The notes under the pieces were generated by a model. It saw nothing but the letters and a program-made list of their open reading frames with translations. It ran no database searches and was not told the DNA's origin. A DNA stretch of 64,000 nt from Leptospira abararensis (lineage in GTDB: Bacteria > Spirochaetota > Leptospiria > Leptospirales > Leptospiraceae), in assembly GCF_016918735.1 (NCBI RefSeq), contig NZ_JAFFPR010000022.1, positions 1 to 64,000 of the forward strand. Direction: 5' to 3'. Position numbers and translations under genes: made by a program. This document shows, piece after piece, positions 7,149-15,592 of the stretch. Position 1 is the stretch's first letter. Every line of letters starts with the position of its first letter.

Positions 7149-9701
7149 ATGAAACAAGAACCCGTTGGGCTCTTTGAAAAGTATTTTATCATTTGGTTTC
7201 GGATTGTCACAGAAAGGATTTGGACCGGAGACAAAAAATTAAGAAACACTGCCATAGCCATTTTCGCCTTTGGTGCATTGAATGTTTTTTTACTTACCGG
7301 TTCTATCAAAGACTTCTTTCGACTAGGAGAAGCTGCGGTCTATGACATCCCTTCCACCTTGTATGGATTAAATGACAAGGGGCAATACGAACCCATTGCC
7401 GAGTATTATAAATTTTCTCGAATCCCCGTTCGTTTGGAACAACTAAAACCAGACGAAACCACTCTCTCTCCAGATAACAGACACAAGGTGATCCAATGTT
7501 TTTTATCTACAGAAGATAATTCTTTTTATTCCCATAATGGAATTGATTTAAAAGGAATTGCTCGTGCCTTTGTGGTAAACTTGATGGCGGGGCGAGTGAA
7601 AGAAGGTGCCTCCACCATCACCCAACAAGTAGCACGGCTAAAATTTTTATCCATCGAAAGGTCCATCGCAAGGAAGGCTCGGGAAGCATGGCTTGCCTTT
7701 TTACTAGAGCTTGCTTATCCAAAAGATAAAATTCTAGAAGTATATTTAAATGAAATTCCTCTGGGACATGGAACCATTGGGGTCGGAGCAGCTTCTCGGT
7801 TTTACTTTCGTAAAGAAGTGCAAGATGTAAGTTGGGGAGAGGCGGCCATTCTTGCAAGCCTTACCACAAGACCCACCCAATTCAGTCCTATCGTCAATCC
7901 TGTTTCCAGCATGAACAAGGTGCGAGTCGTCTTTCGTAAGTTAGTCGAAAATGGAAGGATGTCTGTTGCCGATGCCGAAAAAGAATATGCCGCTCTCGAA
8001 GAATACTATACCAATCTCAATCGTTCCCCCAATGATTCCGCTTTTTCTGACAGATTAAACCGCTTTCCTTATGTTACCGAATACATCCGAAAGAACTTAA
8101 TTCGTTCCATTGGTTCGGGCCGTTTGTACAATGGGGGCCTAAAAATTTATTCCACCATCCAGATCCGCCACCAAGAAGAAGCAGAAAAAGCCCTACTTCC
8201 GGCCCTTCAAAGACAAACTTTAGAATCCAACCAAAGAGCCTTTCGCAATATTGATGCCTTTGATGATTTGTATGGAAGCGGGTATTCTCTCATTGCTGAT
8301 CTCTATGATCTGCCTGATTTTAAATTTCATATTTCTCGGACAGAACGTACGTTTTCTTCTGCCTACCAAGAAGACCTGCGAGATGAATTCTTTGCATTGA
8401 ATTTATTAACTGGGGATGATTTCCTTGGGGACTTAATTGACAAAAATTATACGTCGCAAACCACAAAAGACCATTTACTTCCTGTAGAAGGTTCTCTTAT
8501 CGCCATCCGTCCCGAAACCGGATACATCACAGCCATGGTGGGAGGTTCGGGGTTTCGTTCCGACAACCAACAAATCCGTCCTTTCCAAGCCTTCCGCCAA
8601 CCGGGATCTGCTTTCAAACCCATTCTATATGCAGCGGCCATGGACCATTCAGGTAAAAACCCAGACCCCGAAAAAAATGTGACACCCGCAACTCTATTTG
8701 CGGACTCTCCCCTCCAATACTTAATGGAAGACGGAGACGAATGGGCCCCCGAAAACTATAGTAGCGAATACTCTGGATTTATTTTATTACGGAAAGCCTT
8801 GGAACAATCCAAAAATTCCGTGGCCGTTCGCGTTTTGGAACAAGTGGGACTTTCCAACCTAATGGAAAGTTTACGAGGACTATTACAACTTCCCGGTCGA
8901 GACATTCCTTATAACTTTAGTGTATCCCTTGGTTCCTTTGAACTCACTCCTTATGAATTGACAAGGGCCTATGCGGCTTTGGCTTCGGGTGGCAAAACGG
9001 TAAATCCAATCTCTGTTTTGTATGTGGAAGACAATGCGGGAAATGTCATCAAAGACTTTCGTAAAGAGTTCGATGAAGATGATCGCAAACAAATCATCTC
9101 CAAGGAAGCAGCCTTCCTCATCACTTCCATGATGAAAGATGTTGTAGAAGAAGGGACCGGACGCGGGGTTTTGTCGTATGGACTAAACCGCAAAGCCTAC
9201 GGAAAAACAGGAACCACAAACAACTTTCGAGATGCATGGTTTGTGGGTTACACCCCAGAACTTGTGACTTCTGTTTGGTTTGGGTATGATGTGGGAACCA
9301 TTTCCCTGGGACGAGGGATGACAGGTGGAAAATTGGCAGCTCCTGTTTGGGGAAGGTTTATGGCCCGCGCTCTCGACCGCGAACCGCATATCGATTTTCC
9401 TTGGCTTTCCGAGGTCAAAGTCACCAAAAAGACGGTCTGTCGGATGTCAGGCAAACTTCCGAGTAACCAATGCCACGACCTATTTGAAGAGTATTTTATT
9501 CCACAAACAGCCCCAAAAGAGATCTGTAATGACCACGGATCTTCCTGGAACGTAGTGGAAACAAAATCGAACACACCCGCAACAACAGTGGTGCATTCAG
9601 AAAAGAAAAAACAGGAAAAAGTAGAAAAACTCACCCCCACAGCCAAACCACCAAAACGAAAAAAGTCGGTGTTTAGTGGAGATGAGGAAATCGACTACTA
9701 A
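7149..9701 (+). CDS. Class A penicillin-binding protein (PBP1A-like)
   Basis: This bifunctional enzyme polymerises lipid II into glycan strands and cross-links the peptides outside the inner membrane. The 850 residues comprise a cytoplasmic tail, one transmembrane helix (about 33-52), a family 51 transglycosylase domain (about 100-280) with catalytic Glu122 in TEDNSFYSHNG and GASTITQQVAR at 153-163, and a transpeptidase domain with S487-x-x-K490, S554-K-N556 and K686-T-G. All three penicillin-binding motifs are intact. The C-terminal tail after about 790 is polar, Lys/Pro-rich and low in complexity. A bactofilin and an M23 peptidase gene follow on the same strand, suggesting shared work on cell-wall shape. 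Confidence 0.92.
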   Translation: MKQEPVGLFEKYFIIWFRIVTERIWTGDKKLRNTAIAIFAFGALNVFLLTGSIKDFFRLGEAAVYDIPSTLYGLNDKGQYEPIAEYYKFSRIPVRLEQLKPDETTLSPDNRHKVIQCFLSTEDNSFYSHNGIDLKGIARAFVVNLMAGRVKEGASTITQQVARLKFLSIERSIARKAREAWLAFLLELAYPKDKILEVYLNEIPLGHGTIGVGAASRFYFRKEVQDVSWGEAAILASLTTRPTQFSPIVNPVSSMNKVRVVFRKLVENGRMSVADAEKEYAALEEYYTNLNRSPNDSAFSDRLNRFPYVTEYIRKNLIRSIGSGRLYNGGLKIYSTIQIRHQEEAEKALLPALQRQTLESNQRAFRNIDAFDDLYGSGYSLIADLYDLPDFKFHISRTERTFSSAYQEDLRDEFFALNLLTGDDFLGDLIDKNYTSQTTKDHLLPVEGSLIAIRPETGYITAMVGGSGFRSDNQQIRPFQAFRQPGSAFKPILYAAAMDHSGKNPDPEKNVTPATLFADSPLQYLMEDGDEWAPENYSSEYSGFILLRKALEQSKNSVAVRVLEQVGLSNLMESLRGLLQLPGRDIPYNFSVSLGSFELTPYELTRAYAALASGGKTVNPISVLYVEDNAGNVIKDFRKEFDEDDRKQIISKEAAFLITSMMKDVVEEGTGRGVLSYGLNRKAYGKTGTTNNFRDAWFVGYTPELVTSVWFGYDVGTISLGRGMTGGKLAAPVWGRFMARALDREPHIDFPWLSEVKVTKKTVCRMSGKLPSNQCHDLFEEYFIPQTAPKEICNDHGSSWNVVETKSNTPATTVVHSEKKKQEKVEKLTPTAKPPKRKKSVFSGDEEIDY

Positions 9702-9760
9702 AAAGGCTTGTCAAGAAGACCTAAAATTTTGATTCTCACAGAAGGGGAAAAGGAGCAGGA

Positions 9761-10165
9761 ATGGCAATAGGTAAGGATTCCATCAATAGCGTTATCGGAC
9801 CAGGGTCGATATTTGAAGGTAAGTTTTATATCGCAGGTTCACTCAGAATCGATGGAAAATTCGAAGGTGATATCAAAACTGAGGATGCACTCGTTATCGG
9901 TGAAACCGGTAAAGTAAAAACCAACATCAGCGCAAGAGAAGTCATTGTATCAGGTACCCTCATCGGAAACATCAAAGCCGAAAACGAAGTCAAACTCGAA
10001 GGTACAGGACGTATGTTAGGTGATATTACTGCTCCCTACTTAGAACTACAAAAAGGTGTAGTAGCAAAAGGAAATATCACAATCACTGGCGGCCAAAAAA
10101 AGGACGTTCGTAAGATTGTGGAAGAATCCTTTGGTGGGATTAAGTCTTTAGATACCAAGGATTAA
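9761..10165 (+). CDS. Bactofilin
   Basis: The 134-residue protein is a polymer-forming cytoskeletal protein of the DUF583/bactofilin family. The core (about 12-115) is a right-handed beta-helix with repeating turns such as GSLRIDGKFEGDI, GETGKVKTNI and GTLIGNIKAENEV. Bactofilins form nucleotide-independent filaments at the inner face of the membrane and recruit cell-wall enzymes. GGAG (9750-9755 region) lies just upstream of the ATG. The next gene, 17 bases downstream, encodes an LysM/M23 peptidase, a pairing known from helical and curved bacteria where it sets cell curvature. A Leptospira bactofilin has been linked to helix pitch, but whether this is that paralogue cannot be told here. Confidence 0.9.
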   Translation: MAIGKDSINSVIGPGSIFEGKFYIAGSLRIDGKFEGDIKTEDALVIGETGKVKTNISAREVIVSGTLIGNIKAENEVKLEGTGRMLGDITAPYLELQKGVVAKGNITITGGQKKDVRKIVEESFGGIKSLDTKD

Positions 10166-10182
10166 CACACCCCTATTAACAC

Positions 10183-11307
10183 ATGCTACTTCGATCACCA
10201 GAAAAGTCTACGATCGGTAAGCATGTGTTACGTTGGGGAAACGTAAATGTAATCCAAGTTTCCCCCGGTAAGTATTTTTATAATCTCCAATCACAATCCA
10301 GTGTCCTTCATGGAACGATTGATCTCAACCGCAAACGGTATCGGATCCTTCCCCTACTCACTTCTTCCTTTATCTTAGCATTTTTTATCTCCATCATCGT
10401 AGACAAACAAACCTACGAAGAAAGTTTGATGGAAAAAGAATTCCTCAGTATGTCGACCGAGGTAGAAGAAAACGACGTAAAGGACAAAGAAGCAAAACTT
10501 GCCGATGCCAAATACCTCCAAGAAACAGAAGATAAAAAAATGGCCATCTTACGTTCCGCTGATTTGGATGCTCTGGCTGAAAACAAAAACAAAAAACTAA
10601 AAGTCACTCAGTACAAAGTCAAAAAAAATGAAACCCTATCTGACATTGCACGCCGGTTCAAAGTTTCTGCGGAATCCATTGCAGGAAGTTCTGGAATTAA
10701 CCCAGAAGTATCTATCCTTCCTGGACAAATCTTAAACATCCCCAACAAACAAGGTTTAGTGTATAAACTAAAAAAAGGTGATACACTTGCCAAAGTTGCC
10801 GACTACTACAAAGTCAAAATCGATGATATTTATTCAGAAAACCAATTGGATGATTACGACCTATTCAAATCAGGGCAAAAAGTATTCCTTCCTGGTGCCG
10901 TGATTCCAGACACAGGGCCTGTGTGGAGAATCCCCGTGGTATCCAAAGTCATCACTTCGGGTTGGGGAACTCGTTCCTACCCACAATACAAATTTCATAT
11001 GGCCCTCGACTTACGTGCCAATTACGAATCGGTTTATGCCGCAAGAAAAGGAAAAGTCACCTATTCCGGCTGGATGGGTGGGTATGGAAACGCCATCATC
11101 CTCACTCATGATGACAGTTACCAAACTTTATATGCTCATAATTCCAAACTCTTTGTGAAAGAGGGGGATTATGTGAGTGCCGGTAAAGTCATCTCGCGTT
11201 CCGGTTGTACAGGTTATTGTTTTGGCCCCCACCTACACTTCGAAGTCATCAAAGATGGAAAAAACGTAAACCCAACCAAAATCATCAAAGGATTTTCTTA
11301 CAAATAA
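10183..11307 (+). CDS. Membrane-anchored LysM/M23 peptidoglycan endopeptidase
   Basis: The 374-residue protein has a cytoplasmic N-terminus of about 55 residues, one transmembrane helix (about 57-74), a charged coiled-coil segment (about 80-135), two LysM glycan-binding domains (about 142-188 and 191-237) and a C-terminal M23/LytM domain. The zinc site is complete: H272 and D276 in HMALD, H319 in LYAH, and H350-L-H352. It should therefore be an active DD-endopeptidase cutting peptide cross-links in the periplasm. It follows the bactofilin gene by 17 bases. The family contains bactofilin-linked shape enzymes, so a role in helical cell shape is likely but inferred. Confidence 0.9.
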   Translation: MLLRSPEKSTIGKHVLRWGNVNVIQVSPGKYFYNLQSQSSVLHGTIDLNRKRYRILPLLTSSFILAFFISIIVDKQTYEESLMEKEFLSMSTEVEENDVKDKEAKLADAKYLQETEDKKMAILRSADLDALAENKNKKLKVTQYKVKKNETLSDIARRFKVSAESIAGSSGINPEVSILPGQILNIPNKQGLVYKLKKGDTLAKVADYYKVKIDDIYSENQLDDYDLFKSGQKVFLPGAVIPDTGPVWRIPVVSKVITSGWGTRSYPQYKFHMALDLRANYESVYAARKGKVTYSGWMGGYGNAIILTHDDSYQTLYAHNSKLFVKEGDYVSAGKVISRSGCTGYCFGPHLHFEVIKDGKNVNPTKIIKGFSYK

Positions 11308-11323
11308 ACTGGATACTTTCAAT

Positions 11324-12427
11324 ATGAACTACAACACTTATCACAAAAAACATTCAATTTTCCTAATATTCCTCATTTTGTTTTCCCATTTTATATTTTC
11401 CTGTAGTCCCAAAATTGGAGAACAAATCAACAAACGGATTGTAGATCCCTTCGATGAAACCAAAATTCTAAATGTTCACTTTGTCACTTCACGCAGGGAA
11501 ATGTCAGTCAAAGACAATTGTGATCCGCAAAGTTTTGGATTCATCACCGACATCAATCCGCATTATGGAATCTGTTTGGTCAATATCCCGTCCAAACATA
11601 TCATTGGTGATATCTCACAGGACAATGCCCAAGACAAAAACCAATTCTTTCAATTCAAAGGTCGCATCAACACTGACGATAAAGAATTTTTAACCAAAAT
11701 CAAATCTTCTGCTTCGGATGAAGTGTTGGTTTTTGTACATGGATTCAATGTTAATTTTGATGAAGCAGTGCTTCGTGCAGGACAAATCAAATACGATCTA
11801 AAATTTCCCGGAGAAGTGGTAGTGTATTCTTGGCCTGCCGGAGCCGATCCGGGAATCCTTTCCCAAGTCATGGTGAAGTCCACTTACGAACTAAACTACA
11901 CAGAGGCTAAAATCAACCGGGAACCATTCGCTAAATTTTTAACTGATATCACAGGGCTTGGAAAAAAAGTCCACTTAGTCGTCCACAGTATGGGTCACCA
12001 AGTGGTGCTACCATCGGTGGCAGCTCTCGCCAAACAAGGCAAAAAGAAATTTCTATCGGAACTTATCTTAAATGCACCAGACTTTGATAAAAATGAATTT
12101 GAACTGATCTTAAGTGACCTAACCAATTCCTCCGAACGAATCACTCTCTACTGTTCTCCTGGGGACAACGCCCTTGTTGCTTCTCAAAAAGTGAACGGAG
12201 CCCCTCGTGCGGGAATGTGTTTTAAGTATTCTGGAGTCGATGTGATCAATGTCAACGAAGTAGATGATCCTGTATTTGGTGTGGGTGGACTTGGGCATGG
12301 ATACTATTCTTCAAGACCCATCCTCACAGACATCTACCAAGTGTTACTGGGCGTGTCTGTGGAAAGAAGACTTTTTATTCGGAAGTCCGGACCCAAAAAC
12401 GGAGAAAATTTTGTCCTGAGAAAATAA
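11324..12427 (+). CDS. Lipoprotein alpha/beta hydrolase (DUF900-type)
   Basis: The 367-residue protein begins with a long hydrophobic signal (about 11-25) and IFSC with Cys27, so it is probably a lipoprotein. The rest fits the DUF900 alpha/beta-hydrolase family: VFVHGFN (137-142) for the oxyanion region, the nucleophile elbow HSMGH with Ser222, a likely acid at Asp253 in APDFD, and His325 in GLGHGYYS. The triad looks intact. Substrate is unknown; lipid esters are a guess from its location. The gene starts 16 bases after the M23 peptidase gene and ends directly against a convergent gene. Confidence 0.82.
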   Translation: MNYNTYHKKHSIFLIFLILFSHFIFSCSPKIGEQINKRIVDPFDETKILNVHFVTSRREMSVKDNCDPQSFGFITDINPHYGICLVNIPSKHIIGDISQDNAQDKNQFFQFKGRINTDDKEFLTKIKSSASDEVLVFVHGFNVNFDEAVLRAGQIKYDLKFPGEVVVYSWPAGADPGILSQVMVKSTYELNYTEAKINREPFAKFLTDITGLGKKVHLVVHSMGHQVVLPSVAALAKQGKKKFLSELILNAPDFDKNEFELILSDLTNSSERITLYCSPGDNALVASQKVNGAPRAGMCFKYSGVDVINVNEVDDPVFGVGGLGHGYYSSRPILTDIYQVLLGVSVERRLFIRKSGPKNGENFVLRK

Positions 12428-13273
12428 CTAAGGCACAAGTAGATCTTCTCCTTTGGTTAGGGAACGGTTTGTTTTGATGATCGCTCCCTCTTCTTTCTCC
12501 TCCCCTTCTTTTCCCTCATCGACTTTAGCTATTACTAATTTGAATTTAATTTTCTTGGCCAAACTCAAACTTTCTTTCGACAACTGAACAAGCCTGTCTC
12601 CACCCGCGATTTTGGGATGAGTGGGATTGGAAAGTCCTGCAAAGATAACATGCCTTGCATGGGTCACTCCAGGTTTGGATTTTGGGGGAGCCAGCGGTTC
12701 CATAGGAATCCATCCAAGTCCTTCTACCCAAACTTCCACAAACTTATGATTAAAAGTAATTTCCTTGGAAGATTCAGTAGGTAGATAGTTCCAAACCAAA
12801 CGGGATGGAATACCGATACCACGTAACAAGGCCATGGTGACGTAAGAATGTTCCGTACATCCTCCATTGTTTTTTTCAATCACTTGGGGTGCAGGTTCGA
12901 AACTCCCTGACTTGTAAGGAATGGATGCCACATACTCTTGGGTTTTGGTAAGTACATCCTTTAGATTAAAACTCTCTTGAAAAAGAGCATTTCTTTTTTC
13001 CAAGACCAAGGGAGAATTCATTTTTAAAAACCAATCATCTTGCAGGTAACTTTTAAATCCTTTTTTACTTTGACTTTGATTCAGCGCTATACTCAGCTTT
13101 GGATCCAAATTCCATTGGATTTTATAGCGAGTGAGTAACGCTCGATATACGGTAATATCCTTTGTATCACCGGCCTTCATTGTTTGTATGGTCAGACTGA
13201 GAGAACGGTTTCCGCCGCTATCTATCTCGGACCTAGTCTCAGCGGGAAAATAGAATTCCCAAGTATTTTCCAT
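12428..13273 (-). CDS. Transglutaminase-like domain protein (3' part of a split gene?)
   Basis: Residues about 100-200 of this 281-residue frame form a transglutaminase-like papain-fold core: NNGGCTEHSYV with nucleophile Cys139, then HKFVEVWVEGLGWIPMEPL with His176. The third catalytic position, usually Asp in VDPT, is Glu192 here. Bacterial members are proteases or peptide-modifying enzymes, usually outside the cytoplasm. This frame has no signal peptide. It overlaps the end of the upstream frame by 52 bases; the upstream frame has a signal peptide and no separate function that I recognise. Together they would make one exported protein of about 520 residues, so a frameshift near 13235-13265 is likely. 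Confidence 0.72.
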   Translation of the reverse strand: MENTWEFYFPAETRSEIDSGGNRSLSLTIQTMKAGDTKDITVYRALLTRYKIQWNLDPKLSIALNQSQSKKGFKSYLQDDWFLKMNSPLVLEKRNALFQESFNLKDVLTKTQEYVASIPYKSGSFEPAPQVIEKNNGGCTEHSYVTMALLRGIGIPSRLVWNYLPTESSKEITFNHKFVEVWVEGLGWIPMEPLAPPKSKPGVTHARHVIFAGLSNPTHPKIAGGDRLVQLSKESLSLAKKIKFKLVIAKVDEGKEGEEKEEGAIIKTNRSLTKGEDLLVP

Positions 13274-14004
13274 TCCCCATAGGTTTTCGTTAAGGGATCA
13301 AAAATAAGAAACTGATCCTCACCTAAAACGGCCAATTTGAATAAGGCTCTGTGCGAAACAGGAAACTTGAACTCACTAATAGCCATTTGTTTTTTTGGAG
13401 AATATGTTTGGATGGTATTTCCCCAAAAAGAAGAAATAAGAAATATTTCCGTTTCGCTTCTCTTGATAATTCGTTGCACCGAAGGAAAAGGAAGAGGAAT
13501 TTGGGAAACCAGTTCTCCCGTATTTACGTTGTAAACTTCCAATTGGTTTTTATCCAATCGGTAAATTTGATTTTCCAAACAAACAATGTCTTTCCAAGAC
13601 TTTCCCTTATCCGGCCACGGAATTTTTTTTTGCACAACCAATGTCTGTGGATGGATCTCCCAAAGTGTATTTGCCGTTTGAAAGAAAAGGTTCCCACGAC
13701 ACTCCGTCCAACCAGTGACCTTTCCACCCTCCCAAGGAAGTCTCTTCGCTTCCCCAGATCCTAAATTCCAAACAACAATCGATATTTGTTTTGTGACATC
13801 TCTTGTTTGAAAAAATAGCCTACCTTCTGAATACAAAGTCGATTCAAAAAGATCCACAGATTCTGATTCAGGAAATTTAGGGGGTAGTTTCCAATTGTAC
13901 TTCGCTTGCAGATCTGTCCAAGAGATTGGTTCTTCTGGGAATATTTCTGCCAAAAGAGAAGAAAGGAGAACTTGCAAAAGTAAAACCCAAACTATTTTTT
14001 TCAT
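13222..14004 (-). CDS. Exported beta-rich protein (5' part of a split transglutaminase gene?)
   Basis: The 260-residue frame begins with a clear signal peptide (about 1-19, MKKIVWVLLLQVLLSSLLA). The rest is a succession of beta strands with repeated Trp and Phe, such as GRLFFQTRD, GNLFFQTAN and NQIYRLDKNQ, resembling part of a beta-propeller. The final residues KILGNSIFP run into LRLGPR and stop, while in the next frame the sequence continues as PAETRSEID in the transglutaminase-like protein. The junction TTTTCCC lies at the shared point. I think this is the N-terminal portion of one gene. A genuine two-gene arrangement with translational coupling is the alternative. Confidence 0.6.
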   Translation of the reverse strand: MKKIVWVLLLQVLLSSLLAEIFPEEPISWTDLQAKYNWKLPPKFPESESVDLFESTLYSEGRLFFQTRDVTKQISIVVWNLGSGEAKRLPWEGGKVTGWTECRGNLFFQTANTLWEIHPQTLVVQKKIPWPDKGKSWKDIVCLENQIYRLDKNQLEVYNVNTGELVSQIPLPFPSVQRIIKRSETEIFLISSFWGNTIQTYSPKKQMAISEFKFPVSHRALFKLAVLGEDQFLIFDPLTKTYGEWKILGNSIFPLRLGPR

Positions 14005-14053
14005 TCGATAATCCTTGCCTTTTTCAGAATGGCCTTTAGAGTTTTTCTAATTT

Positions 14054-14827
14054 ATGGATTCTAAAAGAAAAGGAAGTCTTTTTTATTTTGGAGAGCGTAT
14101 TCTCCTAGGAACGGATGGGATTGTCACCGAACCCCATTCTCATTATGCAGTTTCTATCTTAGTATCTCTCCGTGGATCCTTTCATTTGTATACCAAATCG
14201 AACACTGTAATTGAATCCAATGGTATCATCATCCCTCCCAATTATTACCATAGATTGGACGGCTCAAAGTCCGAGATGGTCATCATCCAATTAGATCCAA
14301 AATCAGAGGAATACAAACGGATTGAAATGGATCAGTCTCCTAAAACAATAGACAAAGAAACAAGATTGAAAATTCAAAAAATCGCCAACCCATTGTTTGG
14401 TGAATCACTAACCTGTGAATCTGCAAGGTCCCTCTACAACCAAATCCTTTCTCTCCTTGGTTCGGAAACTGTTTCAAAAAAATATGATAAACGAATCGAA
14501 ATGGCAATTCAGAAAATCAAAGAACAAATTCCAAATCCAGTGACTCTCGCGGAACTTTCAGAAATTTCAGGAATTTCTACTGACAGGTTTATGCATTTGT
14601 TTAAAGATAATATGGGAATTCCTCTCCGGCAGTATCTGTTATGGCAACGCCTTCATATTGCCGCAAAATTGTTGCAAGGTGGCGAGAATCTCACAACAGC
14701 TTCGCATGCGGCCGGTTTTAGCGACCAGGCACATCTCTCTCGTACTTTTAAAAAAATGTTTGGAGTGAAACCCTCCCTATTTTTAGGAAGCCAATCACTG
14801 AATAAGGTATGTTTTTGTGAGAATTGA
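14054..14827 (+). CDS. AraC-family transcriptional regulator
   Basis: The 257-residue protein has an N-terminal cupin-like ligand domain (about 1-100; HYAVSILVSLRGSFHLY, IIPPNYYHRL) and a C-terminal AraC DNA-binding domain (about 160-245). Both helix-turn-helix motifs are visible: LAELSEISGISTDRFMHLFK and TTASHAAGFSDQAHLSRTFK, with the family signature FGVKPS. Length is typical. It is probably an activator responding to a small molecule. It stands alone, divergent from the split transglutaminase gene with 49 bases between them, so it might control that gene. Confidence 0.88.
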   Translation: MDSKRKGSLFYFGERILLGTDGIVTEPHSHYAVSILVSLRGSFHLYTKSNTVIESNGIIIPPNYYHRLDGSKSEMVIIQLDPKSEEYKRIEMDQSPKTIDKETRLKIQKIANPLFGESLTCESARSLYNQILSLLGSETVSKKYDKRIEMAIQKIKEQIPNPVTLAELSEISGISTDRFMHLFKDNMGIPLRQYLLWQRLHIAAKLLQGGENLTTASHAAGFSDQAHLSRTFKKMFGVKPSLFLGSQSLNKVCFCEN

Positions 14828-14971
14828 AATCTAAGTCCAAACAGAAACCAAACCAACTATAGGAAGTGGCCTCTGTTTGATCATATAAAATGAGTCAGAA
14901 GGATCGTAAACCAAGGTTATCTGAAGAAATCAAATCCCTAGAGTCCATTTGACAAGCCTTACAAAATTGAT

Positions 14972-15580
14972 TTAGGCAGGTTTGTGAGAGAAGTCTTTCC
15001 AAACTCCACGAGCTTTTAGTTCGTTATCCACTGCCGCTTTTAAGTCCAATCGATATCCCAACTCAAAGAAAACATCTGCCACCACAAAGAGCGGTGCCGA
15101 AACTAAAGCTTGGAATAGATTGTCAAAGAGAGCAGGTCTACTTTTTTCGAAAATAAAATGTCCATAAAACTGCGCTCCCCATCCAATCACTTGGCCGAGA
15201 CCAAAAATGGTCCAAGCAGTGGTCGCTGGCAATTGTGTTGTGATCCACTCGGAGGTCAAATAGAGTCCCCCGAAAACGAGAGTCGCCACAAAAGCAAATA
15301 AAACATCCAAAGTATAATAGTAACCAAGCACTGCTAAAGTGAATACAAGGGATGCAGACACGTGAAAGCCATTATATTCAAAAAGACTAAAACGGCTGAG
15401 GACAACAAACAAAGTGAAGGTGATTGTCGGAACACCAAGCACATGGATCAGTACATTACGTTTTTCCTGATGGTAAGCGGAATAAAACGCCATTTCTTTT
15501 GCAAATCTCAAAGGAGACCTCCGGGTGTAAAGATCCATACTACCAGAAACTGAGTTGTCTGACTTGAACGAACCTGTCAT
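14972..15580 (-). CDS. Mpo1-like (DUF962) membrane protein
   Basis: The 202-residue protein has four hydrophobic segments between about residues 43 and 175 and the conserved His-containing motifs of the DUF962/Mpo1 family: YHQEKRNVLIHVLGVP near 36-51 and WGAQFYGHFIFEKSRPAL near 134-151. Yeast Mpo1 is an iron-dependent dioxygenase that shortens 2-hydroxy fatty acids by alpha-oxidation, and these histidines bind the metal. Bacterial members are common but little studied. It lies 12 bases beyond the start of the malQ stop side, on the same strand, so it may be read through from malQ. Confidence 0.8.
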   Translation of the reverse strand: MTGSFKSDNSVSGSMDLYTRRSPLRFAKEMAFYSAYHQEKRNVLIHVLGVPTITFTLFVVLSRFSLFEYNGFHVSASLVFTLAVLGYYYTLDVLFAFVATLVFGGLYLTSEWITTQLPATTAWTIFGLGQVIGWGAQFYGHFIFEKSRPALFDNLFQALVSAPLFVVADVFFELGYRLDLKAAVDNELKARGVWKDFSHKPA

Positions 15581-15592
15581 AGAGCTAAAAAT

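Noticed and set aside
14839..14878. Stem-loop AAACAGA/TCTGTTT after the AraC gene as terminator
   Set aside because: The loop is about 26 bases and no T-run follows.
14890..14952. Twenty-codon frame starting MSQKDRKPRL
   Set aside because: No ribosome binding site and no sign of conservation; too short to call.
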